Shown in pieces: positions 25,794-35,257 of a DNA stretch of 64,000 nucleotides. The stretch comes from HKCCE3408 sp039183205. Lineage in GTDB: Bacteria; Pseudomonadota; Alphaproteobacteria; Rhodobacterales; Rhodobacteraceae. The stretch spans positions 1 to 64,000 of the forward strand of contig JBCDBR010000012.1 of the NCBI GenBank assembly GCA_039183205.1, read 5' to 3'. Numbering within the stretch: position 1 is the stretch's first letter; each line of letters opens with the position of its first letter. Both the position numbers and the translations under genes were made by a program. The notes beneath the pieces are model-generated. The model was not told where the DNA came from. It did no database searches and saw nothing but the letters and a program-made list of their open reading frames with translations.

Positions 25794-26579
25794 ATGGCTA
25801 TCACGATCTCTTTGGCTGGCAAAACAGCGGTCATCACCGGGTCAAATTCGGGGATCGGTTTGGGTTTGGCGCAAGAGCTTGCGCGAGCCGGAGCAGACAT
25901 CGTTCTCAATAGCTTTAGCGACACCGAGGACGATCACGCGCTTGCCGCGCAAATCGCTGCGGATCACGGTGTGACGGCGCGGTACATTCAAGCCGATATG
26001 TCCAAGCCGGACCAATGCCGTGCGCTGATCGAAACGGCCGGCCAGTGCGATATTCTGATCAACAATGCCGGCATCCAATTCGTGGCGCGGATCGATGAAT
26101 TCCCACAGGACAAATGGGATGCGATCATCGCAATCAATATGAACTCTGCCTTTCATACCATCGCGGCCGCCTTGCCGAAAATGCGGCATGCTGGTTGGGG
26201 GCGGATTGTGAATATAGCCTCCGCCCATGGTTTGCGCGCCTCAGCCTATAAGGCGGCCTATATCACGGCAAAACATGGGATTGTCGGCATGACCAAAGCG
26301 GTGGCGATGGAAACCGCGGAGGAGCCGATCACCTGCAATGCCATTTGCCCCGGCTATGTGCTGACGCCGATCGTGGAAAAGCAGATACCGGAGCAGATGA
26401 AGGAGCATGGGATGGACCGAGAAACGGTGCTGCGTGAAGTTATCTTGACCAAACATCCAAGCCATGAATTCGCGACCGTAGAGGAAATGGGCGCCGCGGC
26501 GATGTTTTTATGCGGGCCGCATTCAGCGCAGATCACCGGCACCACGATCAGCATTGATGGCGGCTGGACCGCAGGGTAG
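25794..26579 (+). CDS. bdhA: 3-Hydroxybutyrate dehydrogenase (short-chain dehydrogenase)
   Basis: The 261-residue SDR has the NAD site TGSNSGIG, NNAG, the catalytic Ser in NIASAHGL and Tyr/Lys in AAYITAKHG, and the late ICPGYVLTPIVEKQI typical of D-3-hydroxybutyrate dehydrogenase. It would interconvert 3-hydroxybutyrate and acetoacetate in polyhydroxybutyrate use. The adjacent patatin and acyl-CoA ligase fit lipid or PHB metabolism. Confidence 0.93.
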   Translation: MAITISLAGKTAVITGSNSGIGLGLAQELARAGADIVLNSFSDTEDDHALAAQIAADHGVTARYIQADMSKPDQCRALIETAGQCDILINNAGIQFVARIDEFPQDKWDAIIAINMNSAFHTIAAALPKMRHAGWGRIVNIASAHGLRASAYKAAYITAKHGIVGMTKAVAMETAEEPITCNAICPGYVLTPIVEKQIPEQMKEHGMDRETVLREVILTKHPSHEFATVEEMGAAAMFLCGPHSAQITGTTISIDGGWTAG

Positions 26580-26669
26580 TCGGGCCCTCCGGGGCATCGA
26601 GCCCCATCGGGCCCGGCGCGGACAGGGCCGCGCGGGCGCGCGTCGATCACACAAGGCGGGGCAGCGACA

Positions 26670-27710
26670 ATGGCGAAGACACAGAAAAAGCGGATCAACT
26701 TGGCCTTGCAGGGCGGCGGGGCCCATGGCGCCTTTACGTGGGGCGTATTGGACCGCTTTTTAGCCGATCCACGCATCGAAATCGCAGGCATTTCAGGGAC
26801 CTCCGCCGGCGCGTTAAATGGCGCGGCCGTCAAGGCTGGGCTGGCAACCGGTGGTGCCGATGCGGCCCGGGCAAACCTATTGTGGTTTTGGGAACAGGTC
26901 GGTGCGGTCGATGACGAAAAACTCACACCCTGGCTGGAGGCGGTGTCTCCGGCGGCGGTGTCGAGCCTGATTGAGATGTCCTGGCCGTTCGCCGTCGCGG
27001 ACGGGATGAGCCGCGTGGTCAGCCCGTACAATTCCGGCCCGTTTTACAAAAACGCGCTCCATCCGATTGTCGAGGCGCTGCATTATGACGCGATTTGCGG
27101 TGATCGCGGCCCGGCCCTGGCGATCTGCGCAACCAATGTTCGTTCTGGCAAAATCCGCGTCTTCCAAGGCGATGATATCACGCCTGAAGCGCTCATGGCG
27201 TCCGCGTGCCTGCCGACATTGTTTCAGGCGGTTGAAATCGATGACCCCGAGACGGGACGACGCGAGGCTTATTGGGATGGCGGCTATACCGGCAACCCGG
27301 CGCTCTTTCCGCTGTTCAACCGCGCACTCCCCGCCGATATCGTCGTGGTCAATATCAATCCGCTTCACCGCGAGGAATTGCCGGTGACCGCGCGGGAAAT
27401 CCAAAACCGCATTAACGAGATCAGCTTTAATTCCTCTTTGTTGCGCGAATTGCGCGCCATCGCCTTTGTCAAGCGGTTGCTGAGCGATGGGCTTATGCCA
27501 ACAGATGCGATGCGGGATGTGCACATTCACATGGTCGCCGATGACAGCCTGATGGCGCAACTTTCCGTGGCCACCAAACTGGTGCCAACGCCGCAAATTC
27601 TCCACCAACTCCGTCAGGCAGGCCATAAGGCAGCCGATGAATTCCTGACGTCGCATTTCGACGCGATCGGAACAGCAAGCAGTGTCGATCTGCGCGCCAT
27701 GTTTTCGTGA
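26670..27710 (+). CDS. Patatin-like phospholipase
   Basis: The 346-residue product has the oxyanion motif GGGAHGAF, the nucleophile elbow GTSAG and the catalytic DGG motif (WDGGYTGNP), the Ser-Asp dyad of patatin-like lipases. It has no signal peptide and is likely cytoplasmic. It follows bdhA by 90 bases and its stop overlaps the GTG start of the next gene, so it belongs to the same transcript. The substrate could be phospholipid or another lipid ester. Confidence 0.92.
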   Translation: MAKTQKKRINLALQGGGAHGAFTWGVLDRFLADPRIEIAGISGTSAGALNGAAVKAGLATGGADAARANLLWFWEQVGAVDDEKLTPWLEAVSPAAVSSLIEMSWPFAVADGMSRVVSPYNSGPFYKNALHPIVEALHYDAICGDRGPALAICATNVRSGKIRVFQGDDITPEALMASACLPTLFQAVEIDDPETGRREAYWDGGYTGNPALFPLFNRALPADIVVVNINPLHREELPVTAREIQNRINEISFNSSLLRELRAIAFVKRLLSDGLMPTDAMRDVHIHMVADDSLMAQLSVATKLVPTPQILHQLRQAGHKAADEFLTSHFDAIGTASSVDLRAMFS

Positions 27711-29212
27711 CCCTGCCGGCCGCCTGCCCCGCGCCGTTCAACCTGGCCCGCTATGTGCTGGACGCGGGGCGGGCAACGCCTGAGAAAACCGCGTTGGCTG
27801 TGCTCGGACCCCGGCGCGCGGAATGCTGGTCTTACGACAGCCTGCGCCGGCGGGTCTTTGGCATGGCAACAGCATTGCAGAGCCGCGGTATCCAGCCCGA
27901 CGACCGCGTGCTGTTGCGCATCGGTAACGAGCCCGCCTTTCCGGTCGCCTTTTTGGGCTGTGCGCTGATCGGGGCGATCCCAGTGCCAAGTTCGGCGCAA
28001 TTGACCGAGCATGAGATCACAAAGCTGGCCGCGGATCTCAATCCCCACGCGGTGATTGCCTCGGATGGGCTGGCCTGCCCGCGACACCCGGCCCGGCTCA
28101 TGTCGGCAGAGGCGCTGATCGAGAACCCGGCCACCGAGCCGCCTGCGGTGCAATTGGGCGATCCCAACCGCCCCGGCTACATCGTCTATACGTCGGGATC
28201 GGGCGGGCAGCCCCGGGCGGTGGTCCATGCCCATCGTGCGGTTTGGGCCCGCCGCATGATGATCGATGGCTGGTATGGGCTCGGGCCGGAGGACCGCATG
28301 TGCCATGCCGGCGCATTGAATTGGACCTTCACGTTGGGCACGGGGCTATTGGATCCGTGGGCCGTTGGGGCCAGCGCATTGATCCCGGGCAAGGATGTCG
28401 CGCCGGCGCAGCTGCCGCAGCTGTTAAAGCGCCATAATGCGACAATTTTTGCCGCTGTTCCTGGGATTTATAGAAAGATGCTCAAGTCCGGCCTGCCGCA
28501 GATGCCGGGGCTGAGGCACGGGCTATCGGCGGGTGAGACACTGCCACCGGCGCTCCGCGCGGCATGGCAAAGCGCCACGGGGACCGACATCCACGAAGCG
28601 CTTGGGATGTCGGAATGCTCCACCTTCATATCCGGCAGCCCGGCCCGGCCTGCGCCAGCCGGATCGACGGGCTTTGCACAAGCTGGCCGCCGTGTTGCGA
28701 TCTTGGCCGAGGACGGAACGCCAGCCCCGACCGGCACGCCCGGCCGGCTTGCGGTGCACAAGACCGACCCCGGCCTGATGCTGGGCTATTGGTCCCAAAC
28801 GGAGGCGCCGCGCCTGCCGCTTGAGGCGGAGTGGTTTGTCACCGGCGATCAGGTGCAAAGCGCCACAAACGGCGCCATCACCTTCAAGGCCCGGCTCGAC
28901 GATATCCTCAATGCCGGCGGCTTTCGGGTTGCGCCGCAAGAGATTGAGGCGGCCTTTGCCGGCCTGCCCGGCCTTGGCGAGTGTGCAGCCTGCGAGATCG
29001 CGTTGCGCGCCGACACACGCATTATCGCCCTTGCCATCGAGGGTGAGGCAGGTTTTGCTGAGCTTAAGGCCCGGGCCCAGACGCGGCTTGCGGCCTATAA
29101 ACAGCCCAGGGTCTATGTCCGCCTCCCCGAATTGCCGCGCAGCGCCAACGGCAAGCTCGCCCGGGCGCGCCTGGCCGAGCTTGTGAAGGAACATTATGAT
29201 GATCCGCCTTGA
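27707..29212 (+). CDS. Acyl-CoA synthetase (AMP-dependent ligase)
   Basis: The 501-residue product has the AMP-binding enzyme motifs: YTSGSGGQPRAVVHAH (with Arg where Lys is usual), the GMSECSTF motif, TGD, RLDDILNAGGFRVAPQEIE and NGKLAR. A GTG start overlaps the patatin stop. It resembles benzoate- or 4-hydroxybutyrate-type CoA ligases. The acid is unknown; the context with bdhA suggests a short or branched carboxylic acid. Confidence 0.88.
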   Translation: MTLPAACPAPFNLARYVLDAGRATPEKTALAVLGPRRAECWSYDSLRRRVFGMATALQSRGIQPDDRVLLRIGNEPAFPVAFLGCALIGAIPVPSSAQLTEHEITKLAADLNPHAVIASDGLACPRHPARLMSAEALIENPATEPPAVQLGDPNRPGYIVYTSGSGGQPRAVVHAHRAVWARRMMIDGWYGLGPEDRMCHAGALNWTFTLGTGLLDPWAVGASALIPGKDVAPAQLPQLLKRHNATIFAAVPGIYRKMLKSGLPQMPGLRHGLSAGETLPPALRAAWQSATGTDIHEALGMSECSTFISGSPARPAPAGSTGFAQAGRRVAILAEDGTPAPTGTPGRLAVHKTDPGLMLGYWSQTEAPRLPLEAEWFVTGDQVQSATNGAITFKARLDDILNAGGFRVAPQEIEAAFAGLPGLGECAACEIALRADTRIIALAIEGEAGFAELKARAQTRLAAYKQPRVYVRLPELPRSANGKLARARLAELVKEHYDDPP

Positions 29213-29843
29213 CATTATCTCTGATCCGATTTGCCCCTGGTGTTATATCGGCTGGTCGGGTCTGCAAAAGGCGCTGGAGGCCAATCCGGACCACCCTTTT
29301 GCGATCGAGTGGCACCCGTTTCAATTGAACCCCGATATGCCTGCCGAGGGTATGGATCGGCGCGCTTATTTGGAGGCGAAATTCGGTGGCGCCGACGGCG
29401 CATCAGAGGTCTATGGCCGCATTGCCGCGCATGCAAAGGCCGCCGGGCTGGATTTGGATTTCGACGCCATCACGCGCACGCCCAACACAATCAATGCGCA
29501 TCGATTGATCCATTGGGCCGGTTTAGAGGGCCGCCAGACGCCAGTTAAGCTCGCACTTTTCCGTGCCTATTTCCAGGACGGGCGCGACATTGGCGACAGC
29601 GAGGTCTTGGCCGATATCGCCGCGGCTGCGGGGCTGGACCGGGCCATGATCGCGCGTCTTCTGACCAGTGACGCCGATATCGCCGATATCCGAGCGCGCG
29701 ACGCCCATGCCCGGTCGCGCGGCGTGACCGGCGTGCCGACCTTCATCGTCGCCAGCCAACATGCTGTACCCGGCGCGCAACCGGCGGAAATGTGGACCCA
29801 ACTGATCGGAGAGCTTGCCGCGCAGACGGACGCGGCGGAATGA
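29196..29843 (+). CDS. FrnE/DsbA-family thiol oxidoreductase
   Basis: The 215-residue product has the thioredoxin-fold CPWC active site (Cys13, Cys16), the helical insert and the cis-Pro motif GVTGVPTFIV of FrnE/2-hydroxychromene-2-carboxylate-isomerase-like proteins. No signal peptide is visible, so it is cytosolic. An ATG at 29199 would be equally possible; both follow an AAGGA site. The gene overlaps both neighbours, confirming co-transcription. Confidence 0.88.
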   Translation: MMIRLDIISDPICPWCYIGWSGLQKALEANPDHPFAIEWHPFQLNPDMPAEGMDRRAYLEAKFGGADGASEVYGRIAAHAKAAGLDLDFDAITRTPNTINAHRLIHWAGLEGRQTPVKLALFRAYFQDGRDIGDSEVLADIAAAAGLDRAMIARLLTSDADIADIRARDAHARSRGVTGVPTFIVASQHAVPGAQPAEMWTQLIGELAAQTDAAE

Positions 29844-31054
29844 CCGCGGCCGCCGAAAAAGCCGACCCGCCCATCGGACAGGCGGAATTCATCGCGCTTA
29901 TCGGTACGCTTTTTGCAACGATTGCATTCTCCATCGATGCGATGTTGCCGGCCCTGCCTGCCATCGGTGCCGAGCTGTCGCCCGACGATCCGCAATTGGC
30001 ACCGCTGATCCTGACAAGTTTTGTTTTGGGCATGGGCTTTGGCACGTTCTTTGTCGGCCCGCTGTCAGATGCGTTCGGGCGCCGACCGGTGATCTTCGCC
30101 GGCACCGCGCTTTATATCATTGCAGCCATTTGGGCCTTTTTCGCCGGTAGCTTGGAATCGGCGCTCGCGGCGCGGGTCTTGGCCGGTATCGGCGTTGCGG
30201 CCCCACGCATCGTCACGCTCGCCATTGTGCGTGATCTTTATTCAGGCCGCGTGATGGCGCGCATTTTTTCCTTTGCGATGACGGTCTTTACGGTTTTTCC
30301 CGCCGTGGCCCCTTTGATCGGCGATGCCATCATCCACAGCCTGGGTTGGCGGTCGATATTCCTGGCCTTCATCATGTTCGCGGCGGTTTCGGTCGGATGG
30401 TTGGCGCTACGCTTGCCCGAACCTTTACCGCCCGAAGCCCGACGGCCCTTGGCCTTTGCGGCGATCGCGGCCGGCGTGGTTGAGACCTTACGGTTGCGGC
30501 AAATGCAGCTTTCAATTCTGGTGCAGACGATTGTGTTTGGCATCTTGTTCGGCATGATCAGCTCGGTCCAGTCGATCTTTGATCAGACCTACGGCCAAGC
30601 CGAGACCTTTCCCTGGTGGTTCTTTTTCATCGCCCTTCTGGCGTTTCCGGCGGCCCCTTTGAACGGGGTGCTGGTGACGCGTTTGGGCATGCGGCCGCTG
30701 GTGCGCCGCGCCCTCATCTGGTCGCTGATCTTTGCGATTGGATTTGCCGGGACCGCCATGACGGGTATCGCCGGTCGGTTCGAGCTTTGGCTGTTTTTCT
30801 TTTGGTCGGTGACCTTGTTTGGCAATGTCGCCTTTACGATCGGTAATCTGAATGCCTTGGCGCTTGAACCTTTGGGACATATTGCGGGCCTGGCGTCGTC
30901 TCTGATGGCCGGGCTATCGACGGTGGGCGGGGCGGTGATCGGCTCGGTCATTGGGCAGTTCTTCGACGGAACACCGGTCCCAATGGCCCTGTCGACGGCG
31001 GTGTTGTCCGCATTGGCGATCCCGATCATGGTTGTCATGCCGCGTGAGAGATAG
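29840..31054 (+). CDS. MFS drug-resistance exporter (Bcr/CflA type)
   Basis: The 404-residue product has 12 predicted membrane helices and the MFS motif GPLSDAFGRRP after the second one, plus the Bcr/CflA-type opening (ATIAFSIDAMLPALPAIG). Such proteins export drugs or small metabolites by proton antiport. The ATG at 29840 overlaps the stop of the FrnE-like gene (ATGA). The substrate is unknown. Confidence 0.9.
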   Translation: MTAAAEKADPPIGQAEFIALIGTLFATIAFSIDAMLPALPAIGAELSPDDPQLAPLILTSFVLGMGFGTFFVGPLSDAFGRRPVIFAGTALYIIAAIWAFFAGSLESALAARVLAGIGVAAPRIVTLAIVRDLYSGRVMARIFSFAMTVFTVFPAVAPLIGDAIIHSLGWRSIFLAFIMFAAVSVGWLALRLPEPLPPEARRPLAFAAIAAGVVETLRLRQMQLSILVQTIVFGILFGMISSVQSIFDQTYGQAETFPWWFFFIALLAFPAAPLNGVLVTRLGMRPLVRRALIWSLIFAIGFAGTAMTGIAGRFELWLFFFWSVTLFGNVAFTIGNLNALALEPLGHIAGLASSLMAGLSTVGGAVIGSVIGQFFDGTPVPMALSTAVLSALAIPIMVVMPRER

Positions 31055-31093
31055 TGCAAGTCCGCACACCTCCGGGTCGCGATGGCGCTGGTC

Positions 31094-34000
31094 TCAGGCG
31101 GCCTTCGCCTTTTCCGCGAGATCCCGCGCGACGGCAAAGGCACCCTTGATTTTGTCGGCCTCCCGCGTCCAATCCCGGCGGACGACAATCTTGTTATCCT
31201 TGATCTTGGCGCGTCCGTCTTGTGCTTGAACAAACTCCACTAACCCTTTTGGGTTGCTGAATTTGTCATTGTGAAATTGAATGGTTGCCCCTTTCGGCCC
31301 GGCATCGAGCCGCGCGATACCGGCCCGTTTGCACATCGCCTTGATCCGCACCACCAACATCAGTGTGTTTACCTCCCGCGGGAGCTTGCCAAACCGGTCG
31401 ATCAATTCCGCCGCAAAGCCCTCAAGCTCGACCTTTTTCGTCAATTGGCTCAGGCGGCGGTAAAGCCCAAGGCGCACGTCGAGGTCCGGCACATAGGCTT
31501 CCGGGATCAAAACCGGCACACCGAGATTGAGTGTCGGTGCCCATTGACCATCGTCATCGACAAGCCCTTCTGCCTTGCCCGACCGGATCGCGGCGATCGC
31601 CTCTTCCAGCATCGATTGGTAAAGCTCAAAGCCCACCTCGCGGACATGGCCGGATTGCTCTTCGCCCACGATGTTGCCCGCGCCGCGAATGTCGAGATCC
31701 TGGCTTGCAATGGTAAAGCCCGCCCCGAGACTGTCCAAGGAACCCAAAACGCGAAGCCTTTTCTCGGCCGTTTGGGTCAGCTTTCCGCGCGGCTTAGTGG
31801 TCAGATAGGCATAGGCGCGGGTCTTGGACCGCCCGACGCGGCCGCGGATCTGATAAAGCTGCGCCAGGCCAAACCGGTCGGCGCGGTGGATCACCATGGT
31901 ATTTGCGGTTGGAATATCGATGCCGGATTCGACGATTGTCGTGGCCAAGAGCACATCGAATTTGCCATCGTAGAACGCGTTCATGCGGTCATCGAGATCG
32001 CCGGCGGCCATTTGACCATGCGCGGTCACAGCTTTCACTTCGGGCACTTGGTCGCGCAGGAACGCCTCCATCTCAGGCATGTCCTGAATGCGCGGCACGA
32101 CAAAGAAGGATTGCCCGCCGCGGTAGTGTTCCCGCAACAAAGCCTCGCGGATCGTGACCGGGTCAAATTCGCTGACATAGGTCCGGATCGCCAACCGGTC
32201 GACGGGAGGCGTCCCGATGAGGCTGAGATCACGCACACCCGACAGCGACATTTGCAATGTACGCGGGATCGGCGTGGCGCTCAGCGTGAGCACATGGACC
32301 TCGGCGCGCATGTCCTTTAGCCGTTCCTTATGCGTCACGCCAAAGCGTTGTTCTTCATCGATGATCAAAAGCCCAAGGTTTTGGAAGCGGATCGATTTGG
32401 CCAACAGGGCATGTGTGCCGATGACAATGTCGACGGAGCCATCGGCCAAGCCGGCCCGCGTCCGCGCGGCGTCCTTTGCATTCACAAACCGCGATAACTG
32501 TCTGACATTCAGTGGAAAACCACGAAATCGATCCTGGAATGTGCTGGTATGCTGGCGCGAGAGCAAGGTCGTGGGTGCGATGATGGCGACCTGTTGGCCG
32601 GCGGCCGCGGCAACAAAAGCGGCGCGCATCGCGACTTCGGTTTTGCCAAAGCCGACATCGCCCACCACCAATCGGTCCATCGGTCGGCCGCGCGCGAGAT
32701 CGTCCAGCACATCGCCAATGGCCGAAAGCTGATCTTCGGTTTCCTCATAGGGGAACCGCGCAGCAAAGGCCTCCCACATGTCGCCGGGGGGCTCAAAGAC
32801 GGGTGCGCTGCGCACTTCCCGCTCTGCCGCGATCCGGATCAACCGATCGGCGATCTCGCGGATGCGCTGTTTCAGCTTGGCCTTTTTGGCCTGCCAGGCG
32901 CCGCCCCCCAGCCGGTCCAGCAAACCTTCGTCGTGGCCATAGCGACTGAGCAGCTCGATATTTTCGACCGGAAGAAAAAGACGGTCGCCGCCGGCATATT
33001 CCAGTGCGATGCATTCATGCGGCGCGCCCGCGGCGGTCACGGTTTCAAGCCCCGTATACCGTCCAACCCCGTGATCGACATGCACAATAAGATCGCCAGG
33101 GCTTAGCGATTGCGCTTCGGTCAGGTAGTTTTCCGCGCGCCGGCTTTTGCGTTTTGGGCGGATCAACCGGTCGCCTAGGACGTCCTGTTCAGAGATCACC
33201 GTCAAGCCACCGCCGGTAAAGCCTTCCTCAAGCGGCCAAACTGCAAGGCTGATCGATCCAGGCCCGCCCAGATCCCTGGCGTTCGCGACGTCCTTGAACC
33301 CGGTCAGGCCCTCATCGGCCAACAGCCCCGAAAGCCGTTCGCGCGCGCCATCCGACCAGGATGCGATCACCACCGTATCCACGGCGGCGCGTGTCTGAAC
33401 ATGATCGGCCAGCGCACTGAAAAGGCTCAGCGATTCTTGCTGCCGCTCCGGCGCGAAATTGCGTCCGACCCGACCGCCCGCATCGATGAGGCCGGGACCT
33501 GGCGCTTGCGGCAATGGGTGGAATTGCACCACGCGTCGATCCGACATGGCTGCCGACCAGGCGGCATCATCGAGGTACAAAAGCCCGGGCGGGCATGGTT
33601 TATAGACTGTGATCGGGCCACCTTTTTGCGCCATGGCCTCCCGGCGGGTGTCGTATTGATCCTCGATCTGTTCCCATCGCGCCTCGCGCTGCGCGACATG
33701 CTGTTGATCGAGGGTAACGGTGGCGCCGGGCACATAATCGAACAGCGTCTCAAGGCCGTCATGGAAAAACGGCAGCCAATGCTCCATCCCGGCATGTTTG
33801 CGCCCGGCGCTGACAGCTTCGTAAAGCGGGTCATCGGTGCCGGCGGCGCCAAATTCAATCCGGTAGTTTTGCCGAAACCGTGTGATCGCGGATGGGTTGA
33901 GCACAATCTCGGACATTGGCGCGAATTCAATCCGCTCCAGCGTTTCGCGGGTGCGCTGCGTGGCGGGGTCGAAGCGCCGCGCGCCGTCAAGGATGTCGCC

Positions 34001-34534
34001 AAAGAGATCAAGCCGCACCGGACCGGCCGCGCCGGGCGGCCATACATCGATGATACCGCCGCGCACCGCGTAATCGCCCGGCTCGGTCACGGTCGGCGTC
34101 TGTGCATAGCCCATCTCGACCAGAAACGCCCGCAGCGCGGCCTCATCGATCCGACCGCCCACAGTTGCGACAAAGGCGGCACCGTCAAGCATCGCCCGGG
34201 GCGGAAGAAATTGCGTTGCAGCCGACAGCGTTGTCAGCAAGATGAACGGGCCCGCCATCCCTTGCGCCAGCCCTGCCAGCGTTGCCATCCGTGTGGCCAG
34301 GATCGCCGCATTGGGCGAGACGCGGTCATAGGGCAGACAATCCCAACCGGGAAAGCTGAAAACCGGCAGGCTTGGGTCGTAAAACCGCAGGGCGTCAGCC
34401 ATGGCGGCCAAGCGTTTGTCGTCGCGCGCAATATGGCAGACCGGTCCCGTGCCGCTTGCGCATTCCTCAAGCACCAATCGCGCGTCAAAGCCTTCGGGTG
34501 CGCCACCCATTGTAATATGATCAGTGCGTGCCAT
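31094..34534 (-). CDS. mfd: Transcription-repair coupling factor Mfd
   Basis: The 1146-residue ATP-driven translocase removes stalled RNA polymerase and recruits UvrA. Visible are the N-terminal UvrB-like part (FSFPGWDCLPYDRVSP), the CarD-like RNA-polymerase-interaction domain (LIVHVDHGVGRYTGLE), and the helicase motifs Walker A (GDVGFGKTEVAMRA), DEEQ box (IIDEEQRFG) and TRG/RecG-like motif (QIRGRVGRS). The start at 34534 (MARTDHI) is used, as the upstream frame is unlikely. Confidence 0.97.
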   Translation of the reverse strand: MARTDHITMGGAPEGFDARLVLEECASGTGPVCHIARDDKRLAAMADALRFYDPSLPVFSFPGWDCLPYDRVSPNAAILATRMATLAGLAQGMAGPFILLTTLSAATQFLPPRAMLDGAAFVATVGGRIDEAALRAFLVEMGYAQTPTVTEPGDYAVRGGIIDVWPPGAAGPVRLDLFGDILDGARRFDPATQRTRETLERIEFAPMSEIVLNPSAITRFRQNYRIEFGAAGTDDPLYEAVSAGRKHAGMEHWLPFFHDGLETLFDYVPGATVTLDQQHVAQREARWEQIEDQYDTRREAMAQKGGPITVYKPCPPGLLYLDDAAWSAAMSDRRVVQFHPLPQAPGPGLIDAGGRVGRNFAPERQQESLSLFSALADHVQTRAAVDTVVIASWSDGARERLSGLLADEGLTGFKDVANARDLGGPGSISLAVWPLEEGFTGGGLTVISEQDVLGDRLIRPKRKSRRAENYLTEAQSLSPGDLIVHVDHGVGRYTGLETVTAAGAPHECIALEYAGGDRLFLPVENIELLSRYGHDEGLLDRLGGGAWQAKKAKLKQRIREIADRLIRIAAEREVRSAPVFEPPGDMWEAFAARFPYEETEDQLSAIGDVLDDLARGRPMDRLVVGDVGFGKTEVAMRAAFVAAAAGQQVAIIAPTTLLSRQHTSTFQDRFRGFPLNVRQLSRFVNAKDAARTRAGLADGSVDIVIGTHALLAKSIRFQNLGLLIIDEEQRFGVTHKERLKDMRAEVHVLTLSATPIPRTLQMSLSGVRDLSLIGTPPVDRLAIRTYVSEFDPVTIREALLREHYRGGQSFFVVPRIQDMPEMEAFLRDQVPEVKAVTAHGQMAAGDLDDRMNAFYDGKFDVLLATTIVESGIDIPTANTMVIHRADRFGLAQLYQIRGRVGRSKTRAYAYLTTKPRGKLTQTAEKRLRVLGSLDSLGAGFTIASQDLDIRGAGNIVGEEQSGHVREVGFELYQSMLEEAIAAIRSGKAEGLVDDDGQWAPTLNLGVPVLIPEAYVPDLDVRLGLYRRLSQLTKKVELEGFAAELIDRFGKLPREVNTLMLVVRIKAMCKRAGIARLDAGPKGATIQFHNDKFSNPKGLVEFVQAQDGRAKIKDNKIVVRRDWTREADKIKGAFAVARDLAEKAKAA

Positions 34535-34583
34535 GGCCGGCTGATCTACGGGTCTGGGGCCCGGCGTCAAGCCGCTGCGCGGA

Positions 34584-35111
34584 TTATGGGGCAAGCGGGC
34601 TGACCGTGACGTTCACATACATGCCCCAGAAGGCGGTGATAAAGATAAAGACAACGCCCATGGCCTGCACCCCGACCCGGTGCCAGCGCAATGCGTTTGG
34701 CAGGTCTGCGAAATCGGTTTTCCGCAAGTTTCGGGCCGTGCGGGTCGACCAAAGCCCGATCAGCACCATGGGGGCTGCCAAAAGAAAGACCGCTTGACTG
34801 AACTCGTTGCCATAGACCCAGCCCAGCACGCCGAGCCCGGTCAGCAAAAACGCCGCACCAGCGGTTACAGCCGGGCCCGAGAGTTCGACCAGCGACAGGA
34901 TGCGGTTGACGTTGACCTCGGCCAAGATGCGCAGATCGCGGCTTGCCTGTTCTTGGCCGCGCCGCGCGCGCACGACCAGATCAAAGGGCACACCCAGCAC
35001 CCAATGGCTGACGGTCGACCACAAGACAGCCAGCACAATCCAATACCAAAGGTTCGAGAAGGAACGCAGATCGATAACTTCGCGCGCCCGTTCGAGTATC
35101 GCTAGGTCCAA
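34584..35111 (-). CDS. Membrane protein often labelled SufBCD component
   Basis: The 175-residue product has three or four predicted membrane helices (LWYWIVLAVLWSTVSHWVLG; GAAFLLTGLGVLGWVYG; FLLAAPMVLIGLW; VFIFITAFWGMY). Similar Rhodobacterales proteins are often annotated as a component of the SufBCD complex, a name I doubt since they have no Suf domain. It lies upstream of mfd on the same strand with a 49-base gap and is divergent from hemB. The function is unknown. Confidence 0.75.
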   Translation of the reverse strand: MDLAILERAREVIDLRSFSNLWYWIVLAVLWSTVSHWVLGVPFDLVVRARRGQEQASRDLRILAEVNVNRILSLVELSGPAVTAGAAFLLTGLGVLGWVYGNEFSQAVFLLAAPMVLIGLWSTRTARNLRKTDFADLPNALRWHRVGVQAMGVVFIFITAFWGMYVNVTVSPLAP

Positions 35112-35257
35112 GCCTGACCCCGTTTTTCGTCACCGAAGCCTCTTTTAGTGCCCGGGCGTCACGGATGCCAGCCCGCGCGTGCGCAAAAGATGAAACTTGT
35201 CTCCGCGCAACAGCCATGCCACCCCTAAGGGCGCGACAGCGCGAAGGATAAACGACG

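Noticed and set aside
31271..32320. Long plus-strand frame inside mfd
   Set aside because: Antisense to mfd, no start signal, shadow frame.
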